Under the pieces are notes generated by a model. It did no database searches and was not told the DNA's origin. It saw only the letters and a list, made by a program, of their open reading frames with translations. Below are positions 22,422 to 35,800 of a DNA stretch of 64,000 bases, piece after piece; the stretch's first letter is position 1, and each line of letters begins with the position of its first letter. The translations under genes and the position numbers were made by a program. Origin of the DNA: Lutraria lutraria (lineage: Eukaryota > Mollusca > Bivalvia > Venerida > Mactridae); contig OZ026848.1 in the NCBI GenBank assembly GCA_964023205.1, forward strand, positions 32,475,912 through 32,539,911. The letters run 5' to 3'.

Positions 22422-23837
22422 CTCCAAAGTTCCCTGGAATGTATGAGGATGTTTTGAATATGCCTGAATCTAGTGTGTAACATTCATAATTGTTCCTTGT
22501 ATACTGTAATCTGTTTAGAATATAACAAAGGTACAGAAATAATAATGTTCGCACCATGAATATAACGTCAGGTCAATCAATGAAAGACGAAAAACATCGG
22601 CATAACTTTCCATGCCAGAAAGAAACATATTTTATATAGGAATGAATGCTTTATTGGTATATATGTCCATCAATTCAAAGCGACTCACGGTGTTCCGGAC
22701 GTTGCCTGTATAGTGTGGATCAAAGAAGCCACACTTGAGTACAGGTGGGGTATGATGCCCTTAGAATCTACAACAACAAGCTAAAGTATCGAACTTTGCG
22801 AAGCTGAATAAATTTACGCAACAACATATGAGTCCTTAACTCAACACTTTTCAACCTCTATAACCGAAGAGCATCTGTAATGTTGTTTTATATCTACGCA
22901 TGTTGTTACACTAATGTTCCCATTCGTAGTGCTTAACTTCGTTAATTAATGTGAAAACATCTTGTACTATAAGGCAGTTGATACAATAGATATTATTACA
23001 AAATTAGACGATACTTAAAAGAAAAATCTACTTGGTTAATGCAATAACTTGTGGTTGGTTATTTAAGTTGTACGTTTGTACCAGTGTATAATTTTCGTAC
23101 AGTTATCTCAGAAACAAATAAATAACTCAAGTTTCACTTACAAGATATGGAACGATTCCTATAAAATAATAATTGACAAAGACAAAAAACGTTTGTAAAA
23201 ACCTTTGGGTAACGTTTTTATTAGATCATACTACGAAATAATAAGAGACTTATATAAATAAATTTAAGCTAAGAAGTTTGCTGTTTACAGGAAACCGGTC
23301 CATTATTTCTAAGAACCAACGTATGTCTTTGTTCCACGGTTTCTTGCAGTTATCAAAATTTACTACTCATCAAATATATAACACAGACAGTGCCACAGAC
23401 AGTGCCACAGAACACAATAAACATAATTACTAGTTTTAAAACATAATAAAATGAAATACAATTCCCAGTGGGTACAGCTTTAGAAATGTCTGCATTTTAT
23501 TTAATGTTATCTGGCGATATTAAGTAGCATTAAATACTATATAGAATTTTATTACACGTAGAGTATTTCTAAATGTGTAAGATAATTTTATGAAGCTATT
23601 TTCCAATTAACTTTTATGACCGCAATATTGATATGTAAATTCCACGAAGTTATCGAAGAATATGAAAGTAATCGTTATAAAACCTGACATAAAGTATAAG
23701 ATATAAAACGACGTAATATATTTATATCAATTTCATTAACAGTTCATCAACAACTTGAATTAGTACCACGTGTTTTGGTTTTTCTTCCAAATTGAATGTA
23801 AGCAATAATTTACTTGTAAACATGATTTTTGTTTGTT
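22422..23837. other. Non-coding stretch, no gene seen
   Basis: AT-rich DNA. A 15-bp duplication (ACAGACAGTGCCACA) lies near 23385-23410. No frame of note. Confidence 0.5.
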
Positions 23838-24250
23838 TATTTCAGTTTTACGGACCTTTTCAACAGTCAGACTGTAAATCTCACATAGAAGTCAAGTGTT
23901 TGATTACTGCAATGTCATTGGTCAATTATAAAACATTATTCAAATCCAGCCAATCAGCTTCTTACACTTCTGGACTGGTTCACCTGTATTTGTTTACATT
24001 TTAGTGGGTCAGTGAGAATGAAATAGAAGCCAGTCAAAATGAACAAGGTGGATGTGGTAAAATAGAAATGTCTCTCATGCACTATCCATGTAAGTATTAC
24101 ACTTTTAGTTGATAACTCGAACCATCGTTCCTGGGAAGAACCAGTACTAGACCCCCATCCTCCGTAAGCAACTGCCTACTTTCTCACATAAAGAGACATG
24201 GTCAGTAGCGGGGCTCGAAACCACGCCCCTTTTCAGTGAGAGGTTACATT
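23838..24250 (-). mobile_element. RUDI-like SINE, split by ~245-bp insertion
   Basis: The tail end is at 23838-23873 (ACGGACC.TTTTCAACAGTCAG, minus strand). The core and part of the head resume at 24120-24250 (GTACTGG..., ACTGCCTACTTTCTCACATA on the plus strand). Between them lie about 245 bp that other copies lack. About 25 bases of SINE sequence (GTCATATGAGGC region) are missing at the junction. The tRNA-like head is truncated at the right. Confidence 0.7.
23874..24119. promoter_or_regulatory. Insert with CCAAT and TATA-like motifs
   Basis: The insert within the SINE contains an inverted CCAAT box (ATTGG, 23917-23921), a TATAAAA (23927-23933) and a CCAATCAG (23950-23957) within 41 bp. The arrangement resembles a small promoter, but no transcript start or gene is recognisable and AT-rich DNA gives such motifs by chance. 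Confidence 0.2.
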
Positions 24251-25374
24251 ATAAGCATGGACAATTTAATTTAAACCTAACGATAATTCCAGGGATAAGA
24301 CGACCCCGTTATAAAGGACGAGTGTAAGCCATAAACTACAAGTCGTCAACACAGGTTGGACTTTATTAATACCAATATACGTTATAGAGAACTTGATTCA
24401 TACACATGTGTCTGATTTACAAAGAACTCCGTTATAATTATATCAGAACTTACGATTTAAAAAAAAACTCATTATATTTTTCAGCATTATTATGTCATAA
24501 TTGTTAACAGTCAATATGTGTTCCGTTTTTTCGCTAGGTTGATATTTCGATCTTCGCTTAAACCATTTCCCCAGTAACCGATTTCTGATGTCCAGCATGA
24601 GAAAATATTTGAAACAACAAAGGCATGTGGTTCATCTTATAAGTCTCTGAACGATCGAGATTTATGTTCACAAAATGCATCCTGACTTTCTAAAACAACA
24701 ATTTACGAGACCATTATTTGGAGAGAAAAATAACTTTAGCACTTTATTTCACATAACCAATCACTTTTTATCACTTTTCCATTCTTATTTAACTCTTTAA
24801 AAAATGAAACGTCAAATGCGTGATATAAATATTGCATTTAATATAAGAATATATCTTGAGTGAGTGTATATCTTGAGTTTTCATATCAAAGTTATACCAA
24901 CTCTGGGATTTTATTTCAAGTGAAATCCACGATTTGACCAATAAATGTCTCTCTACATGAAAAATAGCAACATAACATGAAGCATTCTCTTTTTATCTGA
25001 ATCTCTTTGAAATATTTTCTTTCCGAGAATTTTTTCTTTTCTCGGTTTTGAAGTATGTTCCAGGCATGTTTCACATATTTGATGCCAACATACAATCATT
25101 TGGTAAATGGGTTCGTTTCAAATTCATGTCCAAATGATGGTCCAACGAGCCAAAGAGGAAATTACAAAATGTCACGCTAAGATAGATGTTTAATTTTTTT
25201 TTCACGCATTTTTTTTTTATTTTATCCTTTTAGAATCGAAATCAAATTCGTGTGGTCCTTGGTAACAAATTCATAAAAACCTACTCCCCCTCTTTAAGTT
25301 ATCAACTTCCTAGATAGCCATATAATGTATTAATGAAAGATGGGAGATAATTCAGTTTGCTACTAATACCCTTC
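24251..25374. other. Non-coding stretch, no feature seen
   Basis: AT-rich DNA, with T-rich runs near 25190-25230. No long frame and no paired repeat. Confidence 0.5.
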
Positions 25375-25600
25375 ATCTTCTAGCCACGATCAAGAGCCCA
25401 CGACCTTTCAGCAGAGTATTCAGCCTTTGACAGAATGAATCCCTTTTATGCACAACTACATAATGTTGATAAACATTTCTGTATAATTTCATACTTCTGC
25501 CCCTAAAACGTTTGAAGATAGGCGTGACACAAGATTTCCAGACAGGTGGACAAAGGTTAATTTATATGCCCCCCGCACAAAAACGTATATGGTCTTAAAG
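25375..25600. repeat. Dispersed 'ATTCAGCCTTTGACAGA' repeat, copy 1
   Basis: The order of blocks GTATTCAGCCTTTGACAGA, CCCTTTTATGCACAACTA, TGATAAACATTTCTGTA and AATTTCAT is matched at 27960-28060. It then reads into TATGCCCCCCGCACAAAA, which I recall as the end of a common bivalve repeat. It has no coding capacity. Confidence 0.6.
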
Positions 25601-26979
25601 CTACACGTACCAGACTTACAAAACATTAACGTAACTTTGACGAACTTCCTAGAGTGAACCATCTCTACTTGATTTTCTGCAGTCACGATATGAATCTATA
25701 TTTAACATGATGGTCCATGGTGACATTATGACGTCAGCCTTTGTTCTCAAAAATAGAATAATAAGAAATATGGTGCATTGTTGTTGCTTAAAATAATGTT
25801 TATTTTGATTTATATATCGTGTTATTTGTCTCTGAATTACGTTTCCATGGCAACATGGCTATTATCAAACAATTCACTAAAAACAGGAAAGTATTAAAAC
25901 GCGCATTTCCTTAAACAAATACATTTTGTACCTGTAATTTGTTACAGCACAAGGCGAAAGGTGATGTAAATCTCATAATTATATAAAAAAAATATAAAAA
26001 AACTTACAAATGACTACAATACTGTCGTACATTCTTCTAGACTTTGAACAATGCTCATAAAATTCTCTAGAATTGTTATTTTGTGTAATTAATGTGTAAT
26101 AATATTGTGATAATGGCTCTGTTGCGTGACACAAACATATTCTTGACTAACAAGCCAATGAACAATCCTCACGTAACAAGTCATGCACCTGCTAGTTAAA
26201 GTATTAGTTGTATCTTAATTACAAGAAATCATTAATTGACCGAATAATATCCTTGTTTATCTTGAAATAATAATGATGCGTGTCATGTTTTTACCCGAGC
26301 GAGATCTAGAAATATCTATAAATACTCGGCTCTTAGATAAAAGATAAAGCGCAACTATTAAATGACCGATATTTTCAATATCTTAAGTTGAGCCAATTAA
26401 TCAGTTATGTTAGTAAAATAATTGACTGACATTGACGATAATATATTGTCTAGGAATATTTGTATTCTTGCTAAATGATAATTTTGTCATGCGGGTAAAA
26501 TACGTACACTTGCTTTATTTAGTAATGTTTATTTGATATTACACTGAGAAAATAGAAAGTTTATTGTAACATATCTACCTAATGCGCAAAATGTGACCAC
26601 TTACAATACAAAGTCCACCATGACTTCAAACAAAAGTAAAAAGAACCTAGAAATTGGACTGTTAACTAAAACTGGCATTGTCTAAGCTTTGGAACTCGTC
26701 TAGAATACTAAAAAAACGAAAGTGTTTTTATAAACTATGTTTTACCTCAGTGTTGGCTTTTGGTTCATGTTTACAGCGTAATCCTGTTTACAATCTTCAA
26801 ACACGGATAAGTTCGGTTCTACATTAACTTGAATCAACACCTCTGTCTATAAAGTATGTATTTTGTAAATCATTCTTTCTTCTATCAATATTAAAATGTT
26901 TCTGTAGTTCGAGTATTAATTCATCAATAGTTTTATTGATCAACTCTTCTATTTCATGAAGAGATTAAAGCGATACATT
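25601..26979. other. Non-coding stretch, no gene seen
   Basis: AT-rich DNA with no recognisable element. The 65-codon minus frame at 25489-25686 crosses the repeat edge and has no motif. Confidence 0.5.
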
Positions 26980-27106
26980 AATGTGAGAAAGTAGGCAGTT
27001 GCTTACGGAGGATGGGAGTCTAGTATGATGATTAGGTGAACTGTCCGCCTCATATGACTCTGACTGTTGAAAAGGAGCGTAAAACTCATACAAACAAACA
27101 CAAAAC
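26980..27106 (+). mobile_element. RUDI-like SINE, 5'-truncated
   Basis: It begins in the core at ATGTGAGAAAGTAGGCAGTT and runs through GACTGTTGAAAAGGAGCGTA, then AAACTCATACAAACAAACAC. The tRNA-like head is missing, and an internal deletion removes the GTACTGGTTCTTC segment present in the 20.3-kb copy. 5' truncation is usual for retroposed copies. Confidence 0.85.
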
Positions 27107-27639
27107 TTAAAGGAATGCATACATGTGTTAACTATACAAATTTGAGTATTTTGATTATATTTGTATGCCTCTTAATTCTTTTTTTATATAGTTATTAAAT
27201 TACATGTATTTTAACTGAAGGCCATATTGTAAATAAGTTTTATACTTAATGTTACCTTCAAGAAATAAAGATTTTATTAGAAGTCGTAGTAATAGTACGT
27301 TAGCTTGTACGAGTGTTATCATTGAAAAAAATACATTTTTAAGAAGGATTAATTTGCAAGTATTACTCTGTCAAATACACTAGTATTGTTCTACGTATTT
27401 TACAAACTGGTTTATATATCTGATAGATTTGTTTTGAGGATATCCTAGGGTTAAACATAATAGAAAACAACTAGAGAAATGTCCATAGAACACAGATGCC
27501 CCCACTCTATTATTCTGGTCATGGTACACAATATCACAAATACACAAAAGTACACAGAAAACAAATAACACATTAATATTCAAATATATATTCCTTTACA
27601 AATATCAAGAGTCTATAACGCCAGAATATTTTACTTTAG
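27107..27639. other. Non-coding stretch, no feature seen
   Basis: AT-rich DNA with one 67-codon minus frame (27380-27583), hydrophobic at its start but without a recognisable domain. Confidence 0.45.
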
Positions 27640-28150
27640 ATCAAATCAAAATCCCAATGGTACACTACTAAATACGCTGATGAGCATTCCTGCAATACTT
27701 CAAGACTATTTTTCAAACAGCTTTATAGATATGCGCAACATAGAAGATTTCTTACACGAAATGCTTAAACAAATTCAAGGGCCCATGATTCCATTCTGTT
27801 TTATCTTGGACAAAACCAAAACCCTTAAAGTCCAGCTATATGCGGTGATATGGTAGTTAACATGTCTGTAAACATTTTTGACTTTGTTCAGAATACTGTT
27901 GGAGATATGCACGACACACGATGCTCATGCATGTGATGCAAATAGACAACTTCAAGGGCAGATATCTCCAGAATATTCAGTCTTTGACAGAGAAAACCCC
28001 TTTATATAAAGTACAACGTTACTATGCTAATAAACATTCCTGTACAATTTCATTACTCAACTTTGTACCAAAATACTATTTGAAATATATGTAATACCAA
28101 AATACAAATTCGAGGGCAGAAAACTCCAGACTATAAAGAAAGCCGCCAGA
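27640..28150. repeat. Dispersed repeat, copy 2, with internal duplication
   Basis: Two related halves occur in tandem. Blocks GCTGATGAGCATTCCTGCAA (from 27677) and GCTAATAAACATTCCTGTAC (from 28037) correspond, and each is followed by CAA.ACTATTT then an ATATG.. stretch and a TTCAAGGGC / TTCGAGGGC block. The second half also matches 25375-25480. Confidence 0.6.
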
Positions 28151-29475
28151 AGAAAAAAGGGGGTCTGAATTCTAGGTGGTCGGTTTAAAGAGATCACAAT
28201 ATACTGAACGCGCTTGTATTCGATAAATTACTGTCCTTAACATCAAGGGGGACAATACTCAAGCACGGTGCTTGGCACAGTTTAGAATGTAAATAACACA
28301 CCACCCTGTGACAGTAAAAATGTTCAGTCACGTGGTACCATGAACATTACAGTAAAAATGTTCCCTGTTTGCCTATCGGAAATTGACATTACGAAAAAAG
28401 TGAGGGGTAATAATATAATACTGTTCTTCCATATTAGCTGCAGAGTTTATGATTTTATGATATTTGAGATTTTTTCTTTCCGATTTATAAGGTTCTTACA
28501 AAACATATCAAAAATATTTTTCATTTTTCTATCATAGATAATGTAGTATAAAGTGACATAAGTAATTTGTATAAACCATGATGCACCCTTCAGATATCTA
28601 CAATAGATGAGATTTTAAACTACCATTACATAATATAAAACCTCTGTTATTTGTTGAGTTCATGCGCACGTAAACTGATAAAAAAATCTGCGCCACCATT
28701 TTTACGTAATGTATTTACGATTGTGCATTAGATTTACGATATATCGGTTGATTTATCGTATTATCTAAACGATATTTTGTTCAATCATGTTGACAGATTG
28801 ATGATTTAATGCCAAATTTCCAGGCTGTTAATTTACGTCCTGCGGTAAACATTGTCTATTTTTTCCTAGAATGTTAAGCCATGTTTATTATCAACTTATA
28901 TCACAGGTGATCAAAAAGCACATCACGGTTAATTATAAAACCCTTCATGATGTGATACTAAATATTGCCTCACCGCTTTTTCAGACCGCGGAACAAAATG
29001 GAAAGAAACAAATTATTCCAATCTAATCAGCCGGCGTGCATATTCTAGATGTGTTCAAGATGTGTCGGTTTCTAGACTTGAACAGAAAGTCAGGATATTC
29101 TCTGAAGAAATTTCTAAATTAAAGATTTGTCTCCAAAAATGAGAAATATCTTCCCATGTGATGTTGATTCCTACGAATCAGTAATACCAGCCATGATAAC
29201 TATAAAACAATTCTAAAATGATCTTTTACTCTTATCTATAAAATAATACAAATTGAACAAAAGTCAATCAGTTATATATTGACAAAAAGGAGTGTAGCTA
29301 AGGAATATGATTCTTTTAGCCGGCTAACTGTTATTAAACAATGAACTAATTATAAGTCCAATATGATAGTTTCGAGAAATAATTTCAACCATATTTTTTC
29401 TCGTATACAGAGTTGACATTTCTGTAAAACTATTGTATAATTATGCAATCGTACATTGGTACCCGTTTCAACATT
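28151..29475. other. Non-coding stretch, no feature seen
   Basis: AT-rich DNA without long frames. A small perfect palindrome CAAGCACGGTGCTTG occurs near 28260. Confidence 0.5.
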
Positions 29476-29653
29476 ATACGATTTTAAATAATGATTACGA
29501 TTTTACATATTGACTTCAATGTTACATTACGATTCTACATAAAAATTACGATTCTATACTATAATTACGATTCTACACAATAATTACGATTCTACACAAT
29601 AATTACGATTTTACACAATAATTACGATTCTACATAATAGTTTCGATTATACA
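29476..29653. repeat. Minisatellite, ~19-bp ATTACGATTCTACACAATA unit
   Basis: About eight or nine copies; the central four have exact 19-bp spacing, and the flanking copies vary in length and sequence (ATTTTAAATAATG, TTCTACATAAAA). It is AT-rich and non-coding. Confidence 0.9.
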
Positions 29654-32545
29654 ATGTACATAATGATAACAATTTTTCTTCGTTTTTTTTTTTACTCACA
29701 AACAAATTACTGAATGATCCATTACAGACCAGGATGATAGCTTACTTCAGACCTAAGGAGGAGATTTCACCATAGAGATCGATCTCACGGTTCATAAAAC
29801 TATAACCTAGATCTGAGAGTATGCATATTCACCATACCGTTAATAGTGTTTGTAATACAAGATATAGTACAATGTCTGTAATCCTACGGAATGGGACGGA
29901 AATGCCAATAAAATTATAAATTATAAGTCTGGCATTCCAAAACAGATGTTTGTTATAAACAGTGTGTAACAATATAACATTATATTAGCCGTGTCCTTGA
30001 GTACAATACACTAAAACTAAACCAACCGACTGCTTGCTTCTAAGGTGAGTCTAAAATCGACCACTGATGGAGATGATTTTAGTACGAATCTTCGAGAACA
30101 TCCTATTTCCTTTGATTCATGACCTGGGCGTATTGGATTAAATTTGGAAACCCAAGTTTTGGGATCATACTCAGACCAGACCAGATCAGAGACTTGAAGA
30201 ACAACATACAACATTCCAATATTTCTGATGTAATTGCTTAATTCTACAAATTCTAAAAATGCTAATAGTACAAAAATAGTGTTGCCTAATTGTCATTTAT
30301 TTTCTTTCAAATTGATAGTTACCTCGGATTCTTACGACAACTTTTGGGAAATAATGTCAGAGTTGTGGCCCTTGTTGAAAAATGGAAAAATATTAATTTC
30401 TTTAGATATTGCATGGTGACCTGTATATATTGATATTGTGTAATTGCATCTTTTTAGCAAGAATTTTGATTGAAATGAATGGTTTTTTTGTCTTTAATCT
30501 TTGAAAAATGACCAACTCCCATTGACTTCAATGCAAATTTAAAGAGAAAATAAATCAAAGGAATATCTTTGTTGTTGTTGTTTTGAAAATCTTATGGTAA
30601 ATCATTTTCTTTCATGGAATCCTATAACATATAAAAAGGTTTTCAAAATCTGTCCGCCCCATTTTGAGATAATAATTCTGAGCTTTAGGCATCTAATACC
30701 TTAAGATGATCTTAATTTCTAGTCATTAAGATTTCAGACAGATCTCAATTAACCTTAGCTCACTACGATCAGAATCTCAAACATGAATGCATTACGGTTG
30801 ATCAGAACTCATTATCCAATTCTCAAAGAAAAGTATCTTACATGCAACAGGTTCATTTTAATTGAAATAAAACAATTACTGTTTCGTGGTATATTTTATC
30901 AATTTCCCATCCCAATTACCGAGCACATTACTGTATTTAGATAATCACGGGAAAGGGGGCGTGGCGTGTATCGGAACTTTACACCGGGCACGGCCCAGAA
31001 ATGACCATACCTGCCGAATGGACCGTTAAACAACAGACAAACACATAAGAAAAAATGTTTCACATTTTGTTTATCCGTATGCAAGCCGCATAAATGAAAC
31101 CCTCATTATCATTGCGTGACGTTTTATGCTATCACATAAATACTTACAAGAGATCGTTTAAATACAATTAACAGAGTTTTGCACAAAGAGGACGTTGTCA
31201 TTATTCCCATAAGTGTTGTTCAAAATTACTAAAAACAGTTTCTTATAACTTTTTCTTGCAGCTTATCGTGATATGTACATAAGTTCGAGCCCGTAAGGTA
31301 AGTACTAGTAAACGGTTATGTTAACTACTGGTGCTGATTTTATAATCAGTTGAATCAAAAGTTGCCACGAAATTATTTTTTCTTCTCAAAAAATGCATGC
31401 TATACTTCAGAATTAGTATGATATCGACGTGTTAAAATCACGACATCGGTACATGTACATGAAATTCAAGTTGGAACGTATTTTAAAAAAATAACTTCAG
31501 ACGACCCAAACATTTTTGTCACCACAGAATAAGTTATGTATGTAGAATTTAACACACTTTAATCATTGAATTCTTTGTCAATTATATAAAACTTTACAGT
31601 AGGTTCTTTCAATCTCTACATATACACAGCATGAGGCTGTAAAGATGTTTATGTTCCAATACGCACTTTATTTTAACATTTTTATCCAATAAAAGACAGA
31701 GAATAAATTGTGCGTTTCCTGTTTAATTACTTTTAATAATAAACACATCCATCAACTAACGTAAATATCTCTACCCACATTATCAACAAACAACATGCTT
31801 ATCAAATATTTCCTACATAAATCACGCTCGTAAATACTTCTGCAACTTCATCTTGCATCAATAATAATAATAATAATAAACAAATAAATAAATTAATTAC
31901 CTCCGTATTAAGCAATGATATATCCAGTAACAAATAATCTTCTAATAGTTTCCAAACAATAATTTATAAGACACGGTAGAATTTATATTATCTCAGTGAT
32001 CCGCACAAACATTAAGTTACCTGTAAACTGGGGATATTTTTATCCTTGCAATTCTCAAACTGGGATATCTCGTCTAATTATCTACAGAAAATAGTTACAA
32101 TTGATTTTATTACAGTAGGTATTGTACAGACCTGTGTAAAGTATTTGTATAGCAGTCGACACCGCATTGTTTTAGTAATGGTTGATCATTTTAAATGTTA
32201 ATAACCTATTTGAGTTGGGAATTTAGACATCAATTCTTATTTTAACTATACTACATCTCCCCTGTGAAAAATATAGATGGAAAATTTAACAATTTATTGT
32301 TAAAACATATCTACGTATGATCGTATATGACTATTTAAGTTTAATTCAACGTATACATTATACCGGGGACACTATATATGTAATATAGTGTCCTTGATTA
32401 TACCTAAATCACTGTCCGCTTTTATCTTACACTTGGAATATTATTTTATGTTTTTACGAAAACAATAATTGTTCATAAAATCCAGAAATAAGTAGAATTC
32501 AATGTGAGGTTAATGTTTGGTTTAAAAGGGGATAGATGCCACATA
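29654..32545. other. Non-coding stretch, no gene seen
   Basis: AT-rich DNA, with a short AAT-repeat at 31858-31880 and a SINE-like fragment at 30945-31045 listed separately. Frames of 61-65 codons (30017-30214, 30234-30419, 30899-31084) show no motif. Confidence 0.5.
30945..31045 (+). repeat. SINE-like fragment (TTTACA.CGG type), copy 2
   Basis: GGGCGTGGCGTGTATCGG then ACTTTACACCGGGCACGGCC matches 16868-16945 in order and spacing. Ends are not defined. The 61-codon minus frame across it is a by-product. Confidence 0.4.
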
Positions 32546-32721
32546 CAGTACAACCTCTCCAGAGCTGTCCTCTGTAAAGCAACAACCTCTCTATAAAAAA
32601 ACCTTCAAAATTTCCCTAAGCTGATATTTGATATAGATTTAACCTCTGTAGAGCAACAACCTCTATACAACGGTCATTGATTGCAGCTCCAACAGGGTGT
32701 TGCTCTACAGAGGTTGCACTG
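32546..32721. mobile_element. CAGTG-family TIR element, copy 2 (best ends)
   Basis: Left end CAGTACAACCTCTCCAGAG and right end CTACAGAGGTTGCACTG are inverted repeats. TA flanks both ends exactly (32544-32545 and 32722-32723). At 176 bp it is shorter than copy 1. Internal AGCAACAACCTCT and GGTGTTGCTCT blocks repeat the TIR theme. The giant 21-bp array begins only about 150 bp further on. Confidence 0.85.
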
Positions 32722-32872
32722 TATATATCATATGAGAACCTGCAGTTTTGATGTTTGTATTGTTTACTTTATACATTATACTTATACATACTTTATCACG
32801 TCACATCAGTGGACCAGTGTAGACAGAACATTCTTCCAACAAGGGACAATAAAGTCGTATGCATTACTATTA

Positions 32873-35800
32873 CTATGTACTTATATTACTGTATAGAATA
32901 CTACTATTACTGTATAGAATACTACTATTACTGTATAGAATACTACTATTACTGTATAGAATATTACTATTATTGTATAGAATACTACTATTACTGTATA
33001 GAATACTACTATTACTGTATAGAATACTACTATTACTGTATGTAATACTACTATTACTGTATAGAATACTACTATTACTGTATAGAATACTACTATTACT
33101 GTATAGAATATTACTATTATCGTATAGAATACTACTATTACTGTATAGAATATTACTATTATCGTATAGAATACTACTATTACTGTATAGAATACTACTA
33201 TTACTGTATAGAATACTACTATTACTGTATAGAATACTATGATTAGTGTATAGAATACTACTATTACTGTATAGAATATTACTATTATCGTATAGAATAC
33301 TACTATTACTGTATAGAATATTACTATTATCGTATAGAATACTACTATTACTGTATAGAATATTACTATTATCGTATAGAATACTACTATTACTGTATAG
33401 AATATTACTATTATCGTATAGAATACTACTATTACTGTATAGAATATTACTATTATCGTATAGAATACTACTATTACTGTATAGAATACTATGATTACTG
33501 TATAGAATACTACTATTAGTGTATAGAATACTACTATTACTGTATAGAATATTACTATTATCGTATAGAATACTACTATTACTGTATAGAATATTACTAT
33601 TATCGTATAGAATACTACTATTACTGTATAGAATATTACTATTATCGTATAGAATACTACTATTACTGTATAGAATATTACTATTATCGTATAGAATACT
33701 ACTATTACTGTATAGAATATTACTATTATCGTATAGAATACTACTATTACTGTATATAATACTACTATTACTGTATAGAATACTATGATTACTGTATAGA
33801 ATACTACTATTATAGTATAGAATACTATGATTACTGTATAGAATACTACTATTACTGTATAGAATATTACTATTACTGTATAGAATACTATGATTACTGT
33901 ATAGAATACTATGATTAGTGTATAGAATATTACTATTATAGTATAGAATACTACTATTACTGTATAGAATACTATGATTACTGTATAGAATACTATGATT
34001 ACTGTATAGAATACTATGATTAGTGTATAGAATACTACTATTATAGTATAGAATATTACTATTATAGTATAGAATACTACTATTACTGTATAGAATATTA
34101 CTATTATAGTATAGAATACTACTATTACTGTATAGAATACTACTATTACTGTATAGAATACTATGATTACTGTATAGAATACTATGATTAGTGTATAGAA
34201 TACTATGATTAGTGTATAGAATACTACTATTATAGTATAGAATATTACTATTACTGTATAGAATACTACTATTATAGTATAGAATACTACTATTACTGTA
34301 TAGAATACTACTATTACTGTATAGAATACTACTATTATAGTATAGAATATTACTATTACTGTATAGAATACTATGATTACTGTATAGAATACTATGATTA
34401 GTGTATAGAATACTACTATTACTGTATAGAATATTACTATTATAGTATAGAATACTACTATTACTGTATAGAATACTATGATTACTGTATAGAATACTAT
34501 GATTAGTGTATAGAATACTATGATTACTGTATAGAATACTACTATTATAGTATAGAATATTACTATTACTGTATAGAATACTATGATTACTGTATAGAAT
34601 ACTATGATTAGTGTATAGAATACTACTATTACTGTATAGAATATTACTATTATAGTATAGAATATTACTATTATAGTATAGAATACTATGATTAGTGTAT
34701 AGAATACTACTATTACTGTATAGAATATTACTATTATAGTATAGAATACTACTATTACTGTATAGAATACTACTATTACTGTATAGAATACTATGATTAC
34801 TGTATAGAATACTATGATTAGTGTATAGAATACTATGATTAGTGTATAGAATACTATGATTACTGTATAGAATACTATGATTAGTGTATAGAATACTACT
34901 ATTACTGTATAGAATATTACTATTATAGTATAGAATACTACTATTACTGTATAGAATACTATGATTACTGTATAGAATACTATGATTAGTGTATAGAATA
35001 CTATGATTAGTGTATAGAATACTACTATTATAGTATAGAATATTACTATTACTGTATAGAATACTACTATTATAGTATAGAATACTACTATTACTGTATA
35101 GAATACTACTATTACTGTATAGAATACTACTATTATAGTATAGAATATTACTATTACTGTATAGAATACTATGATTACTGTATAGAATACTATGATTAGT
35201 GTATAGAATACTACTATTACTGTATAGAATATTACTATTATCGTATAGAATACTACTATTACTGTATAGAATATTACTATTACTGTATAGAATACTACTA
35301 TTACTGTATAGAATATTACTATTATCGTATAGAATACTACTATTACTGTATAGAATATTACTATTATCGTATAGAATACTACTATTACTGTATAGAATAT
35401 TACTATTATCGTATAGAATACTACTATTACTGTATAGAATATTACTATTATCGTATAGAATACTACTATTACTGTATATAATACTACTATTATCGTATAG
35501 AATACTATGATTACTGTATAGAATACTACTATTATAGTATAGAATATTACTATTACTGTATAGAATACTATGATTACTGTATAGAATACTATGATTAGTG
35601 TATAGAATACTACTATTACTGTATAGAATATTACTATTATCGTATAGAATACTACTATTACTGTATAGAATATTACTATTATCGTATAGAATACTACTAT
35701 TACTGTATAGAATATTACTATTATCGTATAGAATACTACTATTACTGTATATAATACTACTATTATCGTATAGAATACTATGATTACTGTATAGAATACT

